From positions 1 through 51,887 of the forward strand of contig NZ_JACRSY010000025.1 of the NCBI RefSeq assembly GCF_014384995.1: a DNA stretch of 51,887 nucleotides. The letters are read 5' to 3'. Source of the stretch: Zhenhengia yiwuensis (GTDB lineage: Bacteria > Bacillota > Clostridia > Lachnospirales > Cellulosilyticaceae). A program made the position numbers and the translations under genes. Position 1 is the stretch's first letter. The number at the start of each line of letters is the position of its first letter. The notes below the pieces were generated by a model. It had not been told where the DNA came from. It saw nothing but the letters and a program-made list of their open reading frames with translations, and did no database searches. This document shows, one piece after another, positions 9,845 through 18,944 of the stretch.

Positions 9845-10134
9845 CATGTGAGTAATCTAATCAATTCTTATAAACAATATGGGATTAATTTAAGTAACTC
9901 TAGAAATAAAATGATAGAAACATAGTCATCTAAAGATGTTATCCACATAAAAATAAGTATAAATTTGTTAAAAAACAAAGAAAAAATAAGAAAAATATGA
10001 GTTATACACAGAATTATCAACAGAATGTGTATAACTTTAATCTTTCAACAACTTATACACAACTAAAATAATAATATCAAAATAGCTGTTGAAAAGCAAC
10101 AGATTTAGAAAAATATCCACAGGCCAGTGTATAA
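9816..10134. other. oriC: oriC, part 2 (upstream DnaA-box cluster)
   Basis: Between dnaA and rpmH I count DnaA boxes at 9816-9824, 9939-9947 (perfect TTATCCACA), 10002-10010, 10014-10022 (TTATCAACA), 10026-10034 (minus), 10053-10061, plus one-mismatch forms at 10113-10121 and 10126-10134. Five of them fall within 60 bases (10002-10061). An A-rich stretch at 9961-10000 sits beside this group. The position equals the incA/incB half of the Bacillus origin. Leading-strand genes diverge from here. Confidence 0.85.
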
Positions 10135-10210
10135 AATTTCGGTGGATATTTTGGTGAAGAAGTGACAAAAAAGTACAAAACATGACTTAAAAATTACCAT
10201 TAATAGAGGG

Positions 10211-10239
10211 TTGACGAGATTTTATAAATCTTCTATACT
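10211..10239 (+). promoter_or_regulatory. Promoter of the rpmH-rnpA operon
   Basis: TTGACG (10211-10216) and TATACT (10234-10239) with a 17-base spacer; the spacer itself contains AGATTT/AAATCT dyad symmetry. It faces away from the origin and leaves a leader of about 130 bases before rpmH. Confidence 0.75.
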
Positions 10240-10378
10240 ATGAACAGTGCTTATTTGTTTATTTAACTCTATATAGAGTTGTGTGTGCGAATTTTTATTT
10301 TATATTTATATTTTTAGTGCTTTAAAAAAATTGTGCATATTATGTGGCTACTTTATTAATATAAGGAGGTGCGACATA

Positions 10379-10513
10379 ATGAAAATGACATACCAACCAA
10401 AAAAACGTCAAAGAAGTAAAGAACACGGTTTCCGTAAAAGAATGAGAACTAAAAACGGTAGAGCGGTAATTGCTAGAAGAAGAGCAAAAGGTAGAAAAAA
10501 ATTAACAGCATAA
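10379..10513 (+). CDS. rpmH: 50S ribosomal protein L34
   Basis: 44 residues, the standard length for L34, starting MKMTYQPKKRQRSKEHGFR and ending with the basic RRAKGRKKLTA tail. L34 is a late-assembling structural protein of the large subunit. The start at 10379 is fixed by AAGGAGG seven to nine bases upstream; an in-frame upstream ATG at 10283 has no ribosome site. It is the first gene of the rightward operon and is followed by an attenuator-like hairpin before rnpA. Confidence 0.98.
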   Translation: MKMTYQPKKRQRSKEHGFRKRMRTKNGRAVIARRRAKGRKKLTA

Positions 10514-10515
10514 TA

Positions 10516-10541
10516 CAAGGCCGCCTCGGTGGCCTTGTTTT
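10516..10541 (+). terminator. Hairpin with T-run between rpmH and rnpA
   Basis: CAAGGCC (10516-10522) pairs with GGCCTTG (10531-10537) and TTTT follows. It probably lets only part of the transcripts continue into rnpA, so that L34 is made in excess over the RNase P protein. Confidence 0.7.
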
Positions 10542-10570
10542 GCCTTATAAGGAAATTAGGAGTATCAAGG

Positions 10571-10918
10571 ATGAAATATACAGTATCTCTTAAGAAAACA
10601 CCTGAGTTTAGAAATGTTTATAGAAGAGGAAAGTCTGTTGCTAATAGATTTCTTGTTCTATATAAATATAAGAATGGTAAAGATATTAATAGGTTAGGTA
10701 TATCAGTAAGTAAAAAAGTAGGAAATAGCGTAGTAAGAAGTAGAGTTACACGACTCATTCGTGAGAGCTACAGATTAAAAGAAGAATTCATTGATCAGCC
10801 AGGCTGGGATTTCGTTATTATTGCGAGAAGCAATGCAAATAACGCTACTTATAATGATATTACTGATTCACTAGAACAATTGCTCAAACAACAAAAAATT
10901 TTTAACAAAAATTCATAA
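10571..10918 (+). CDS. rnpA: Ribonuclease P protein component
   Basis: 115 residues. The protein binds the RNase P RNA and helps it recognise tRNA 5' leaders. The hallmark basic helix is present as GNSVVRSRVTRLIRESYR, preceded by the FRNVYRRGKS motif near the N-terminus. The start at 10571 follows TTAGGAGT and gives the usual MKYTVSLKKTPEF opening; the longer reading from 10529 would run through the hairpin. It lies between rpmH and yidD as in most Firmicutes. Confidence 0.97.
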   Translation: MKYTVSLKKTPEFRNVYRRGKSVANRFLVLYKYKNGKDINRLGISVSKKVGNSVVRSRVTRLIRESYRLKEEFIDQPGWDFVIIARSNANNATYNDITDSLEQLLKQQKIFNKNS

Positions 10919-11104
10919 ATGTCCTATCTTAATATGTTAATATACTATTGAGTTATATGACATAGATGAGTGAAGTATAGAAATACATGTTTGATACTTT
11001 CCTATTAGAATAACTACCAGCTAAATATACATTTCTATGGCTGAGGTGTATATTTTTATATAAAAAACTAAGGGTATAAGGGTAGTTGAGGAGTTTTTAG
11101 AGGT

Positions 11105-11353
11105 ATGAAAATGAAAAACATATTAAGAGATAGTGCACTAGGTACTATTAGGGTTTATCAGAAGTATATTTCACCATTATTCGGGGCTAAGTGTAGGTTC
11201 ATACCAACTTGTTCAGCTTATACTTATGAGGCAATAAGTGTACACGGGTTTTTTAAGGGTACATTTCTTGGTATAAAAAGGATATTAAAGTGTAATCCTT
11301 TTCATAAACCGATGTATGACCCTGTACCACCTAAACGAAAGAAATGTCAATAA
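11105..11353 (+). CDS. yidD: Membrane protein insertion efficiency factor YidD
   Basis: 82 residues. YidD is a small amphipathic membrane-associated protein that assists YidC. The conserved core YQKYISPLFGAKCRFIPTCSAYTYEAI with its paired cysteines, and the RILKCNPFHKP segment, are both seen. The start is at the first of two nearby ATG codons (11105 or 11111); GAGG lies just before. A 186-base gap separates it from rnpA and holds no clear gene. yidC follows after 27 bases. Confidence 0.95.
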   Translation: MKMKNILRDSALGTIRVYQKYISPLFGAKCRFIPTCSAYTYEAISVHGFFKGTFLGIKRILKCNPFHKPMYDPVPPKRKKCQ

Positions 11354-11380
11354 GTCAATAAAATACTTAGGAGGAATCCA

Positions 11381-12550
11381 ATGGGAATTATAAACAGCTT
11401 TTTTGGTATGATCCTCAATTTAATCTTTGAGGGGATTGCGCTTCTTACACCTGTAGGGACATTAGGTCTTACGATTATTGTATTTACAGTGGTAACAAGG
11501 CTTTTACTTACTCCATTGCAGATTAAACAAATGCGAACTACTCGCGCAATGAGTAAGATTCAACCAGAACTTACAAGAATTCAGAAAAAATATGCTAATA
11601 AAAAAGACCAACAGTCTCAAATGGCATATAGTCAAGAGTTACAGGCAATTTATAAGAAGTATAAAATTAGTCCATTTGCAGGATGTTTGCCACTTCTTAT
11701 TCAATTACCACTTATCTATGCACTTTACAATGTACTTAGACAACCAAGTAGATATATCTCAAAACTTAGTGAGATGTACACACAGTTAGCAGATGTTTTA
11801 GCGCAAAATGTAGCTAATGTAGATACAGTTATTAACGAAGTAGTAAACAAAGTTCCACTTAGTTCAACAGCTATGTATGAACTTCAAAAATTAGGAGATA
11901 CAGCAACTCTTGCAGATAAGCTTTCTCACTTTACAACTGACCAGTGGAATGCGATGCGAGAACTTATTTCTCCACAAGTATATGATTTACTTTCTAACTT
12001 ACTTGAAGCAAAACATGGGTTTGAATATTTTATTGTTAACTTAGTAGATTCACCATCTCAACTTGTAGCAAACGGTCAATACCTTGCCCTTTTAATCCCA
12101 ATTGCAGCTGGTGCATCAACATTTATTTTCAGTAAAATCACAATGGCAGCAAGTAAACCAGCTACACCAGCAAATGGTGAAGCAAACCCTGCAGATAGCA
12201 TGATGAAAGTTATGAACATTATGATGCCAATCATGATGGGATGGTTCTCATATACTGTACCAAATGGTTTAGCTTTATACTGGATTTCTGGTAATATCAT
12301 CATGATGGTTCAACAAATTTGGGTTAACAAAATTGTTGATAAACAACAAGCTGTTTTAGAAGAGCAGCTTAGAAAAGACCGTGAAGCAGCACTTGCCGCT
12401 CAAGGTGTTAAGAAGAAAAAGAAGAAGAAAAAACCAAAACCAGAAGTAGCAACAGGTGAAGTAGAGCAAAAAGCTATTGACGAAAAGCCTAAGAAACCTA
12501 AAAAAACAGCGAGCGAAGATGAGACAACAAACAGCACGAAAGAGGATTAA
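11381..12550 (+). CDS. yidC: Membrane protein insertase YidC/OxaA
   Basis: 389 residues. YidC inserts and folds membrane proteins alone or with SecYEG. Hydrophobic segments are seen at about residues 5-45, 95-115, 210-240 and 270-310, with the positively charged loop QIKQMRTTRAMSKIQPELTR carrying the conserved Arg of the hydrophilic groove. There is no lipoprotein signal. The tail from about residue 340 is very basic (eight lysines in a row) and then Glu/Lys-rich, the form that contacts ribosomes in this group. AGGAGG precedes ATG. It is in an operon with jag. Confidence 0.96.
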   Translation: MGIINSFFGMILNLIFEGIALLTPVGTLGLTIIVFTVVTRLLLTPLQIKQMRTTRAMSKIQPELTRIQKKYANKKDQQSQMAYSQELQAIYKKYKISPFAGCLPLLIQLPLIYALYNVLRQPSRYISKLSEMYTQLADVLAQNVANVDTVINEVVNKVPLSSTAMYELQKLGDTATLADKLSHFTTDQWNAMRELISPQVYDLLSNLLEAKHGFEYFIVNLVDSPSQLVANGQYLALLIPIAAGASTFIFSKITMAASKPATPANGEANPADSMMKVMNIMMPIMMGWFSYTVPNGLALYWISGNIIMMVQQIWVNKIVDKQQAVLEEQLRKDREAALAAQGVKKKKKKKKPKPEVATGEVEQKAIDEKPKKPKKTASEDETTNSTKED

Positions 12551-12570
12551 TAAATCTGGGGGTAGATAAT

Positions 12571-13335
12571 ATGAAGAGTGTAGAAAAGACTGGCAAGACC
12601 GTTGATAATGCTATAACAGATGCACTTATTGAACTGGGAGCAACTACAGATGAAGTAGAGATTCAAGTTTTAGAGAGAGGCTCTAAGGGCTTTTTAGGAC
12701 TTGGTGCTAAAGATGCCCGTGTAAGAGTAAGCCTTAAAGAACTACCAGAAGCCCAAGATATATCACAATCTGCTGATACAGGAGCTATTGAAGAAATCAT
12801 TCCTGAGGATAAAGAAGAAATAAAAGTAGTAGTAAATGAGAATAAGCATAAAGGCGCTAGTATAGAAGAAGCAACTGAAAATGCTAAAGTATTCTTAAAC
12901 TCTGTACTTACTGAAATGGGACTTGATGCAACTTTAGAAACTAACGTTGTTGATGATAGAGTTTATATTGAGATTTCAGGTGAAAAGATGGGTATGGTTA
13001 TTGGTAAAAGAGGCGATACTTTAGATGCTCTCCAATACTTAACTAATATCGTTGTGAATAAAGGTCATCATGATTATGTGAAAATCATGTTAGACACAGA
13101 GAAGTATCGTAGCAGAAGAGAAGATACACTGAGAAAGGTAGCTTATAAATTTGCTAAGAAAGCAGTTCAAACAAAGAGACCTGTTATCCTTGAACCTATG
13201 AATCCATATGACAGAAGAATTGTCCATTCTGCATTACAAGATAGTAGGACAGTAAAAACACATAGTGAGGGTAAAGAACCATTCAGACGAGTTGTTATTA
13301 CACCACTTTCTTCAAACAAAACTTATAATAAATAA
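12571..13335 (+). CDS. jag: Jag/KhpB family RNA-binding protein
   Basis: 254 residues with three recognisable parts: a Jag-N domain (about 2-50, with ERGSKGFLGLGAKDA), a type-II KH domain with GMVIGKRGDTLDALQYL (about 145-180), and an R3H domain near the C-terminus with RRIVHSALQ and the TKTHSEG-like VKTHSEGKEPFRRVV. The family (also KhpB or EloR) binds many RNAs and affects cell elongation in streptococci. It is 20 bases after yidC and ends before a hairpin. Confidence 0.95.
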   Translation: MKSVEKTGKTVDNAITDALIELGATTDEVEIQVLERGSKGFLGLGAKDARVRVSLKELPEAQDISQSADTGAIEEIIPEDKEEIKVVVNENKHKGASIEEATENAKVFLNSVLTEMGLDATLETNVVDDRVYIEISGEKMGMVIGKRGDTLDALQYLTNIVVNKGHHDYVKIMLDTEKYRSRREDTLRKVAYKFAKKAVQTKRPVILEPMNPYDRRIVHSALQDSRTVKTHSEGKEPFRRVVITPLSSNKTYNK

Positions 13336-13344
13336 TCACATAGA

Positions 13345-13384
13345 CGGCAGAGCACTCTTAAAAAGAAGGCTCTGCCGCTTGTTT
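13345..13384 (+). terminator. Hairpin terminator after jag
   Basis: CGGCAGAGC (13345-13353) pairs with GCTCTGCCG (13369-13377) across a 15-base loop; the following CTTGTTT is a weak T-run, so read-through into mnmE is possible. Confidence 0.6.
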
Positions 13385-13440
13385 ATGTAGAGAATTTAGA
13401 GTATATTAATTTTTAGAGTCAAACTGAAAGGAGCTTTTTT

Positions 13441-14823
13441 ATGATTTACAATGATACAATAGCAGCAATTTCTACAGCACCTGGAGTAGGTGGCATTGGT
13501 ATTATCCGTGTAAGTGGATTAGATGCTGTGGAGATAGTTGATAAAGTATTTAAAGCTGCAAGTAAAAAAACACTCAAAGAGGCACCAAGTCATACGATTC
13601 ATTATGGCCATATCTTAAACAAGGATGGAAGGGTCATTGATGAAGTACTTGTGATGCTAATGAAAGCTCCAAAAACTTTTACAAGAGAAGATGTTGTAGA
13701 AATTAACTGCCATGGCGGTCCTGTACCTCTTGAAGCAGTTTTAATGGAAGTTATACGTAATGGAGCAAGACTTGCAGACAGTGGTGAGTTTACAAAGAGA
13801 GCCTTCTTAAATGGGCGTATTGACCTTGCTCAAGTTGAAGCAATTATGGATATTATTGAAGCTAAGACTGAAGTATCTTTATCTCAAGCTGTAAATCAAC
13901 TTGAAGGTAAACTCTCAAAACAAATTAAAGAATATCAAGATATGCTTATTCAAATAATCGCTAGAATAGAGGTTTCTATTGATTATCCAGAATATGATGA
14001 AGATGAGCCATTAGCAGAGGACTTTAAGGATGATATTAGGGCACTTAATGATAAACTTAAACAGCTTCTTGCTACAGCAGATACAGGTAAGATGATTCGT
14101 GAAGGGGTTAAGACCGCTATTGTAGGACAACCTAATGTAGGTAAATCCTCCCTTCTTAATGCCTTATTAGAAGAGAATAAAGCTATTGTAACGGATATCC
14201 CTGGTACAACGCGTGATATTGTAGAGGCTTATCTTAATATTGAGGGGATGCCATTCTTATTATTAGATACAGCAGGTATCCGTGAGACAGAAGATATAGT
14301 AGAGAAAATTGGTGTAGAAAGATCTAAAGAGTCTATCGCGCAGGCTGATGTAGTCCTAATGCTTATTGATAGCTCAAGAGAGTTAGATCAAGAGGAAATT
14401 GCTCTTATGAATGAACTTAAAGGTAGACAAGTTATCTTTGTTCTGAATAAGACAGACCTTACCCCTGTTATTACCCAGGAAATACTTAAAGCTTATACAG
14501 GTGACCAGCCAATCGTAAGCATTTCTGCAATGAAGCAAGATGGTTTAAATGAGCTTCGTCAGGCTATGAAGAACTTTATCGTTAATAAAGGTATAAGTAT
14601 TGGACAAGAGGCAACAATCTCTAATCAGAGACAAAAACAAAGCCTTGTAAAAGCTATTGAGAGCTTAGATAAAGTAGGTGATACCATTGATATGGGTATG
14701 CCAGAAGATTGTATTGCAATTGATTTACATGATGCTTATGGGCACTTAGGTAACATTGTAGGTGAAGCACTTAAAGATGAGATTATTAATGAGCTCTTTA
14801 CAAGATTCTGCCTAGGTAAATAA
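13441..14823 (+). CDS. mnmE: tRNA modification GTPase MnmE (TrmE)
   Basis: 460 residues. With MnmG it makes 5-carboxymethylaminomethyluridine at the wobble base of several tRNAs. An N-terminal folate-binding domain (1-120) is followed by a helical domain interrupted by a Ras-like G domain: G1 GQPNVGKS at 229-236, TTRD switch, G3 DTAGI, G4 NKTD. The C-terminus ends FCLGK, the family's CxGK motif with the key cysteine. AAAGGAG is placed before ATG. mnmG follows after 121 bases. Confidence 0.98.
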   Translation: MIYNDTIAAISTAPGVGGIGIIRVSGLDAVEIVDKVFKAASKKTLKEAPSHTIHYGHILNKDGRVIDEVLVMLMKAPKTFTREDVVEINCHGGPVPLEAVLMEVIRNGARLADSGEFTKRAFLNGRIDLAQVEAIMDIIEAKTEVSLSQAVNQLEGKLSKQIKEYQDMLIQIIARIEVSIDYPEYDEDEPLAEDFKDDIRALNDKLKQLLATADTGKMIREGVKTAIVGQPNVGKSSLLNALLEENKAIVTDIPGTTRDIVEAYLNIEGMPFLLLDTAGIRETEDIVEKIGVERSKESIAQADVVLMLIDSSRELDQEEIALMNELKGRQVIFVLNKTDLTPVITQEILKAYTGDQPIVSISAMKQDGLNELRQAMKNFIVNKGISIGQEATISNQRQKQSLVKAIESLDKVGDTIDMGMPEDCIAIDLHDAYGHLGNIVGEALKDEIINELFTRFCLGK

Positions 14824-14944
14824 TAGGATATAAATTAGGAAAGATGTGTTATAACACTTTTTATTTAAAAAGGTGTATAATAGGATTTGTTTTTCGAATA
14901 GAAATTAAAAATTAATTTTATAGATAGAGATCAAGGAGGTTCAC

Positions 14945-16828
14945 ATGACTTATATTGCAGAATCAATCGATATAGCTGTAATTGGTGGTGGACACGCTGG
15001 ATGTGAAGCTGCACTTGCAGCAGCACGCATGGGTAAAAAAACAATCATGTTTACCATGAGTTTAGATAGTATAGGCATGATGCCTTGTAACCCAAACGTA
15101 GGGGGAACATCTAAGGGGCATTTAGTTAGAGAGATTGACGCACTTGGTGGAGAGATGGGCAAAAACATCGACAAAACTTTTATTCAATCTCGTATGCTTA
15201 ATACTGCTAAAGGACCAGCTGTACACTCATTACGCGCACAAGCTGATAAAAAAAGATACACAGATGAAATGAAAAAGGTGTTAGAAAATACACCAAACCT
15301 TATGATTAAACAACAAGAGATTGTAGAAATCTTAGTTGAAGAGGGTAAAGTAGTTGGCGTTGTGACCAATAAAGGGGCACAGTATATATGTAAAGCCATC
15401 GTACTTGCAAGTGGTACCTACTTAAAATCACGTTGTTTAACAGGAGAGTGTATTGAATACACAGGTCCAAATGGTCTTAAGTCTTCTTCAGACCTTAGTG
15501 AAAACCTTAAAGCATTAGGCATTGAGCTTAGAAGATTTAAAACAGGTACACCTGCACGTGTTGATGCACGTACAGTAGACTTCAGTAAAATGGAGCCACA
15601 ATATGGAGATGAACATATCGTACCATTCTCTTTCGAAAATAAAGAGGCAGATATAAAACGTGACCAATATCCATGTTATTTAACTTATACAAATGAACGT
15701 ACACACCAAATTATTCGTGACAACTTACATCGCTCACCAATGTATTCAGGTGTTATTGAGGGTACAGGCCCTCGTTATTGTCCATCTATTGAAGATAAGG
15801 TAGTAAGATTTGCAGATAAGGACCGCCATCAAGTATTCCTTGAACCAGAAGGTGAAGATACAACAGAGATGTATGTACAGGGGATGAGTTCTTCTCTTCC
15901 AGAAGAAGTACAGCTTGAGATGCTTCGTTCTATTGCAGGTCTTGAAAATGTAGAGGTAATGCGTACAGGTTATGCTATTGAGTATGATTGCCTTAACCCA
16001 CTTGAACTTAAACATTCACTTGAATTTAAACACATTGAAGGTTTCTTCAGCGGTGGTCAGATGAATGGTAGCTCAGGATATGAAGAAGCGGCTTGCCAAG
16101 GCTTAATTGCAGGTATTAATGCAGCACTTAAAGTAGATGGCAGAGAGCCACTTATTATTGATAGGTCAGAAGCTTATATTGGTGTTCTTATTGATGACCT
16201 TGTAACAAAAGGTACAAGAGAACCGTACCGTATGCTAACGTCAAGAGCTGAGTATAGACTTCTTTTAAGACAAGATAATGCAGATCTTCGTCTTACTGAA
16301 AAAGGACATGAAGTTGGTCTTATTTCAGATGAACGCTACAATCGTTTCTTAGAAAAGAGAAAAGCGATTGATACAGAACTTGAAAGACTTAAAAATACTT
16401 ACGTAGGAACAAGTCAAAAAGTACAAGAAATCATCGCTGCTAAAGAAAGTACACCACTTCGTTCAGGTATTGCACTTTGTGAGCTTCTTAAACGTCCAGA
16501 ATTAAGTTATGAGGACTTTAAAGAAGTAGATGATACAAGACCAGAACTTCCAGAAGAAGTTATCGAACAGGTTATGATTGAGCTTAAATATGAAGGTTAC
16601 ATTTCAAGACAGCTTAAACAAGTCGAACAGTTTAAAAAACTTGAGAAAAAACGTATCCCAGATGATATTAACTATGATGATGTTTATAGCTTAAGACTTG
16701 AAGCTAAACAAAAACTTGAAGCAGTACGTCCTGTATCTATTGGTCAAGCATCTCGTATTTCAGGAGTATCACCAGCAGATATTTCAGTACTTTTAGTGTA
16801 TTTAGAACAAAGAAGAAATAGAAATTAA
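14945..16828 (+). CDS. mnmG: tRNA uridine-5-carboxymethylaminomethyl modification enzyme MnmG (GidA)
   Basis: 627 residues, full length. FAD-dependent partner of MnmE. The dinucleotide-binding GGGHAGCEAA is at residues 14-23, the conserved NPNVGGTSKGHLVREIDALGG block follows at about 49-70, and GGQMNGSSGYEEAACQG lies near residue 370. The C-terminal helical domain for tRNA and MnmE binding ends at PADISVLLVYLEQ. CAAGGAGG stands before ATG. It is transcribed with rsmG, 17 bases downstream. Confidence 0.98.
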   Translation: MTYIAESIDIAVIGGGHAGCEAALAAARMGKKTIMFTMSLDSIGMMPCNPNVGGTSKGHLVREIDALGGEMGKNIDKTFIQSRMLNTAKGPAVHSLRAQADKKRYTDEMKKVLENTPNLMIKQQEIVEILVEEGKVVGVVTNKGAQYICKAIVLASGTYLKSRCLTGECIEYTGPNGLKSSSDLSENLKALGIELRRFKTGTPARVDARTVDFSKMEPQYGDEHIVPFSFENKEADIKRDQYPCYLTYTNERTHQIIRDNLHRSPMYSGVIEGTGPRYCPSIEDKVVRFADKDRHQVFLEPEGEDTTEMYVQGMSSSLPEEVQLEMLRSIAGLENVEVMRTGYAIEYDCLNPLELKHSLEFKHIEGFFSGGQMNGSSGYEEAACQGLIAGINAALKVDGREPLIIDRSEAYIGVLIDDLVTKGTREPYRMLTSRAEYRLLLRQDNADLRLTEKGHEVGLISDERYNRFLEKRKAIDTELERLKNTYVGTSQKVQEIIAAKESTPLRSGIALCELLKRPELSYEDFKEVDDTRPELPEEVIEQVMIELKYEGYISRQLKQVEQFKKLEKKRIPDDINYDDVYSLRLEAKQKLEAVRPVSIGQASRISGVSPADISVLLVYLEQRRNRN

Positions 16829-16845
16829 CACCGAAGAGGTTACGT

Positions 16846-17568
16846 ATGGATATTAAACAACAATTAATTGAAGGTGCTAAAGTTTTAAATGTAGAGCTGA
16901 CAGATAAACAAGCTGACCAGCTTATGCGCTATAAAGAGCTCCTCGTTGAGTGGAATGAGAAAATGAACCTAACAGCTATTACAGAAGATATGGAGGTTAT
17001 TACAAAACACTTCCTTGATTGTCTTACTGTACAAAGCAGCATTGACCTTGCACAAGTAAAAAGCTTAGTAGATGTAGGAACAGGCGCAGGCTTCCCTGGA
17101 CTTGTACTTAAGATTGCATTCCCAAATGTACACATTACACTTATTGATTCTCTCAATAAACGCCTTAAGTTCTTACAACATGTTATTGATGAATTAGGGC
17201 TTACTGGTATTGAATGTGTACATGGTAGGGCCGAAGACTTAGGCAAAAATAAAGCTTATCGTGAACAATTTGAAGTATGTGCATCACGTGCTGTAGCTAA
17301 TTTAGCAGTACTTAGTGAGTATACACTTCCATTTGTAAAAAAGGGTGGCTATCTCATTGCCTTAAAAGGTCAAAAGCTTGATGAAGAGCTTGCAGAAGGA
17401 GAAAAAGCCATTACGATTTTAGGGGGTACAATTGATAAACTAGTAGATGTAGTTGTACCTTATACAGATTTAAATCATCGTATTGCTAAAATCAAAAAAG
17501 TGAAAGAAACACCTAAAAAATATCCTAGAAAAGCTGGAGAACCAACAAAAGCACCACTTGGTAAATAA
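16846..17568 (+). CDS. rsmG: 16S rRNA (guanine-527-N7)-methyltransferase RsmG (GidB)
   Basis: 240 residues. A class-I SAM-dependent methyltransferase that modifies G527 in 16S rRNA. The SAM-binding glycine loop is DVGTGAGFPGLVLKIAFP (about 76-93), with the acidic ribose-binding residue in ITLIDSLNKR. The basic C-terminus KKYPRKAGEPTKAPLGK is typical. It follows mnmG closely and is ended by a hairpin at about 17601. Confidence 0.97.
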   Translation: MDIKQQLIEGAKVLNVELTDKQADQLMRYKELLVEWNEKMNLTAITEDMEVITKHFLDCLTVQSSIDLAQVKSLVDVGTGAGFPGLVLKIAFPNVHITLIDSLNKRLKFLQHVIDELGLTGIECVHGRAEDLGKNKAYREQFEVCASRAVANLAVLSEYTLPFVKKGGYLIALKGQKLDEELAEGEKAITILGGTIDKLVDVVVPYTDLNHRIAKIKKVKETPKKYPRKAGEPTKAPLGK

Positions 17569-17600
17569 GTATTAGGTAGAGCAGTTAAAATATAAAGATA

Positions 17601-17648
17601 AAAGAGGCATATTTGAGAATGAATTTATTTTCAGATAAGCCTCTTTTT
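17601..17648 (+). terminator. Terminator after rsmG
   Basis: AAAGAGGC (17601-17608) pairs with GCCTCTTT (17639-17646), with a second TGAGAAT/ATTTTCA stem inside, and a T-run overlaps the 3' arm. The following 180 bases up to noc show a weak 22-codon reading but no convincing gene. Confidence 0.7.
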
Positions 17649-17826
17649 GCTTTGAAGGAGATTGAAAATACTAGGCATATGGGTAATTTAGTAAGGGAGA
17701 AAGCCTATGATAAGCAAGATAGGCTTAAAAAAATTCCTCACGGATAATGTAGTTTTTGGTAAAATAATGTGATATACTATTATGTACGATTGTATAATGA
17801 TTAGTTCAAGAGGGGAGTATTACCAG

Positions 17827-18627
17827 ATGCAAAAAGAGTTAACCATACAATACATAGCCGTAGATCGTGTAAGACCCAATCCATATCAACCAAGAAAAGT
17901 TTTTACACAATCAGCATTAGAGGAACTTGCTCATTCTATTGCAGAACACGGTTTAATGCAACCTATTACAGTACGTATTATAGGTAACTCCTATGAGCTT
18001 ATAGCAGGAGAGAGAAGATTGAAGGCATCAAAGTTAGCAGGGCTTACTGAAATCCCAGCTGTAATTGTAGAAGTAACAAATAAAAATAGTGCTGTACTCG
18101 CGCTTATTGAAAATCTTCAAAGAGAGAATCTTAATTTCTTGGAAGAGAGCGAAGCTTTTCAAACAATTATGCAAGACTATGGCTATACACAGCAAGAGCT
18201 TGCTAAAACATTAGGGAAGAATCAATCTACCATTGCCAATAAACTAAGAATCCTTAAACTTTCACCAGCTATTAAGAAAAAACTAGTTGAGTACAATTTA
18301 ACAGAACGTCATGCGAGAGCACTTTTAAAGCTACCTACAGAAGAGCTTCAAATGGAAGTTCTTGAAAAGGTAGGAAAACAAGAACTTAACGTTAAAAAAA
18401 CAGAACAGCTTATTGAACAAGTTCTCGTTAATTTGACACAGGAAAAAGTAGAAGAAAAGAAAAATAATCAAAAGTTTAGAGCATTTGTCCGTGATATTAG
18501 ACTCTTTACAAATACAATTACTCAAGCAGTCGATATGATTCAGCAATCAGGAATCGATGCTAAATATACTATGAAACAAGAGGATGATGGATACGAAATC
18601 CGTATTAAAATTCCTATGAATAAATAA
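17827..18627 (+). CDS. noc: Nucleoid occlusion protein Noc (ParB-like CTPase)
   Basis: 266 residues from ATG 17827, chosen because AGAGGGGAG lies upstream; an ATG at 17782 lacks a site. The ParB/Noc CTP-binding motif GERR is at 61-64 and the helix-turn-helix is GKNQSTIANKLRILKL (130-145). Gln133, Lys139 and Arg161 agree with the residues known to separate Noc from ParB DNA specificity, while the ParB at 25387 has Arg, Ile and Gly there. The place next to rsmG also fits Noc. Only about 14 residues precede the core, so the amphipathic membrane helix of Bacillus Noc seems to be missing. Confidence 0.88.
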   Translation: MQKELTIQYIAVDRVRPNPYQPRKVFTQSALEELAHSIAEHGLMQPITVRIIGNSYELIAGERRLKASKLAGLTEIPAVIVEVTNKNSAVLALIENLQRENLNFLEESEAFQTIMQDYGYTQQELAKTLGKNQSTIANKLRILKLSPAIKKKLVEYNLTERHARALLKLPTEELQMEVLEKVGKQELNVKKTEQLIEQVLVNLTQEKVEEKKNNQKFRAFVRDIRLFTNTITQAVDMIQQSGIDAKYTMKQEDDGYEIRIKIPMNK

Positions 18628-18632
18628 AAAGT

Positions 18633-18672
18633 AAAAAAGATAGTATGCCTATACACATACTATCTTTTTTTC
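18633..18672. terminator. Bidirectional terminator between noc and a small minus-strand gene
   Basis: A 15-bp stem (18633-18647 with 18656-18670) with T-run on the plus strand and A-run at the other side, which reads as T-run on the minus strand. The stop codon of the convergent small gene lies inside the 3' arm. Confidence 0.85.
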
Positions 18673-18797
18673 CTTTTATGCTTTACTTTGATAATGATCA
18701 AGCGGATAAAATAAATAAAAACTGCGAGGCATATAGCATAAAACATTAAATCAAACAATAAAGGAAATGGTCCTAATAAGACTTCTCGATTAACCAT
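18660..18797 (-). CDS. Small single-pass membrane protein (45 residues), unknown
   Basis: Not recognised. An open frame of 45 codons starts at ATG 18797, seven to nine bases after a strong AAGGGGGG site. The protein begins MVNREVLLGPFPLLFDL, has a hydrophobic span from about residue 11 to 37 that can cross the membrane once, and ends in a basic tail KVKHKRKKR, which predicts a cytoplasmic C-terminus. It converges on noc and its stop codon is inside the shared terminator. The arrangement of site, membrane span, charged tail and terminator makes a real gene likely; no function can be given. Confidence 0.65.
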   Translation of the reverse strand: MVNREVLLGPFPLLFDLMFYAICLAVFIYFIRLIIIKVKHKRKKR

Positions 18798-18944
18798 GTA
18801 GATTCCCCCCTTACAATGATAGTTATAATATAATGAAAATTAATGAAAGTGGCAATAGATAATAGATAAGCTGTCACTTCTAACCTACCAACCGTCATAT
18901 TTTATTGTTAAAAGAGCAAACAGAGGTCAATTAGGCAAAATTTC

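Noticed and set aside
10002..10061. Considered as a CRISPR or iteron array
   Set aside because: The repeats are nine-base DnaA boxes in mixed orientation, fully explained by oriC.
12076..12303. Minus-strand frame inside yidC
   Set aside because: Shadow of a hydrophobic coding region; no ribosome site.
17667..17745. Possible 22-codon gene between rsmG and noc
   Set aside because: The nearest GGAG is about 20 bases from the ATG and nothing else supports it.
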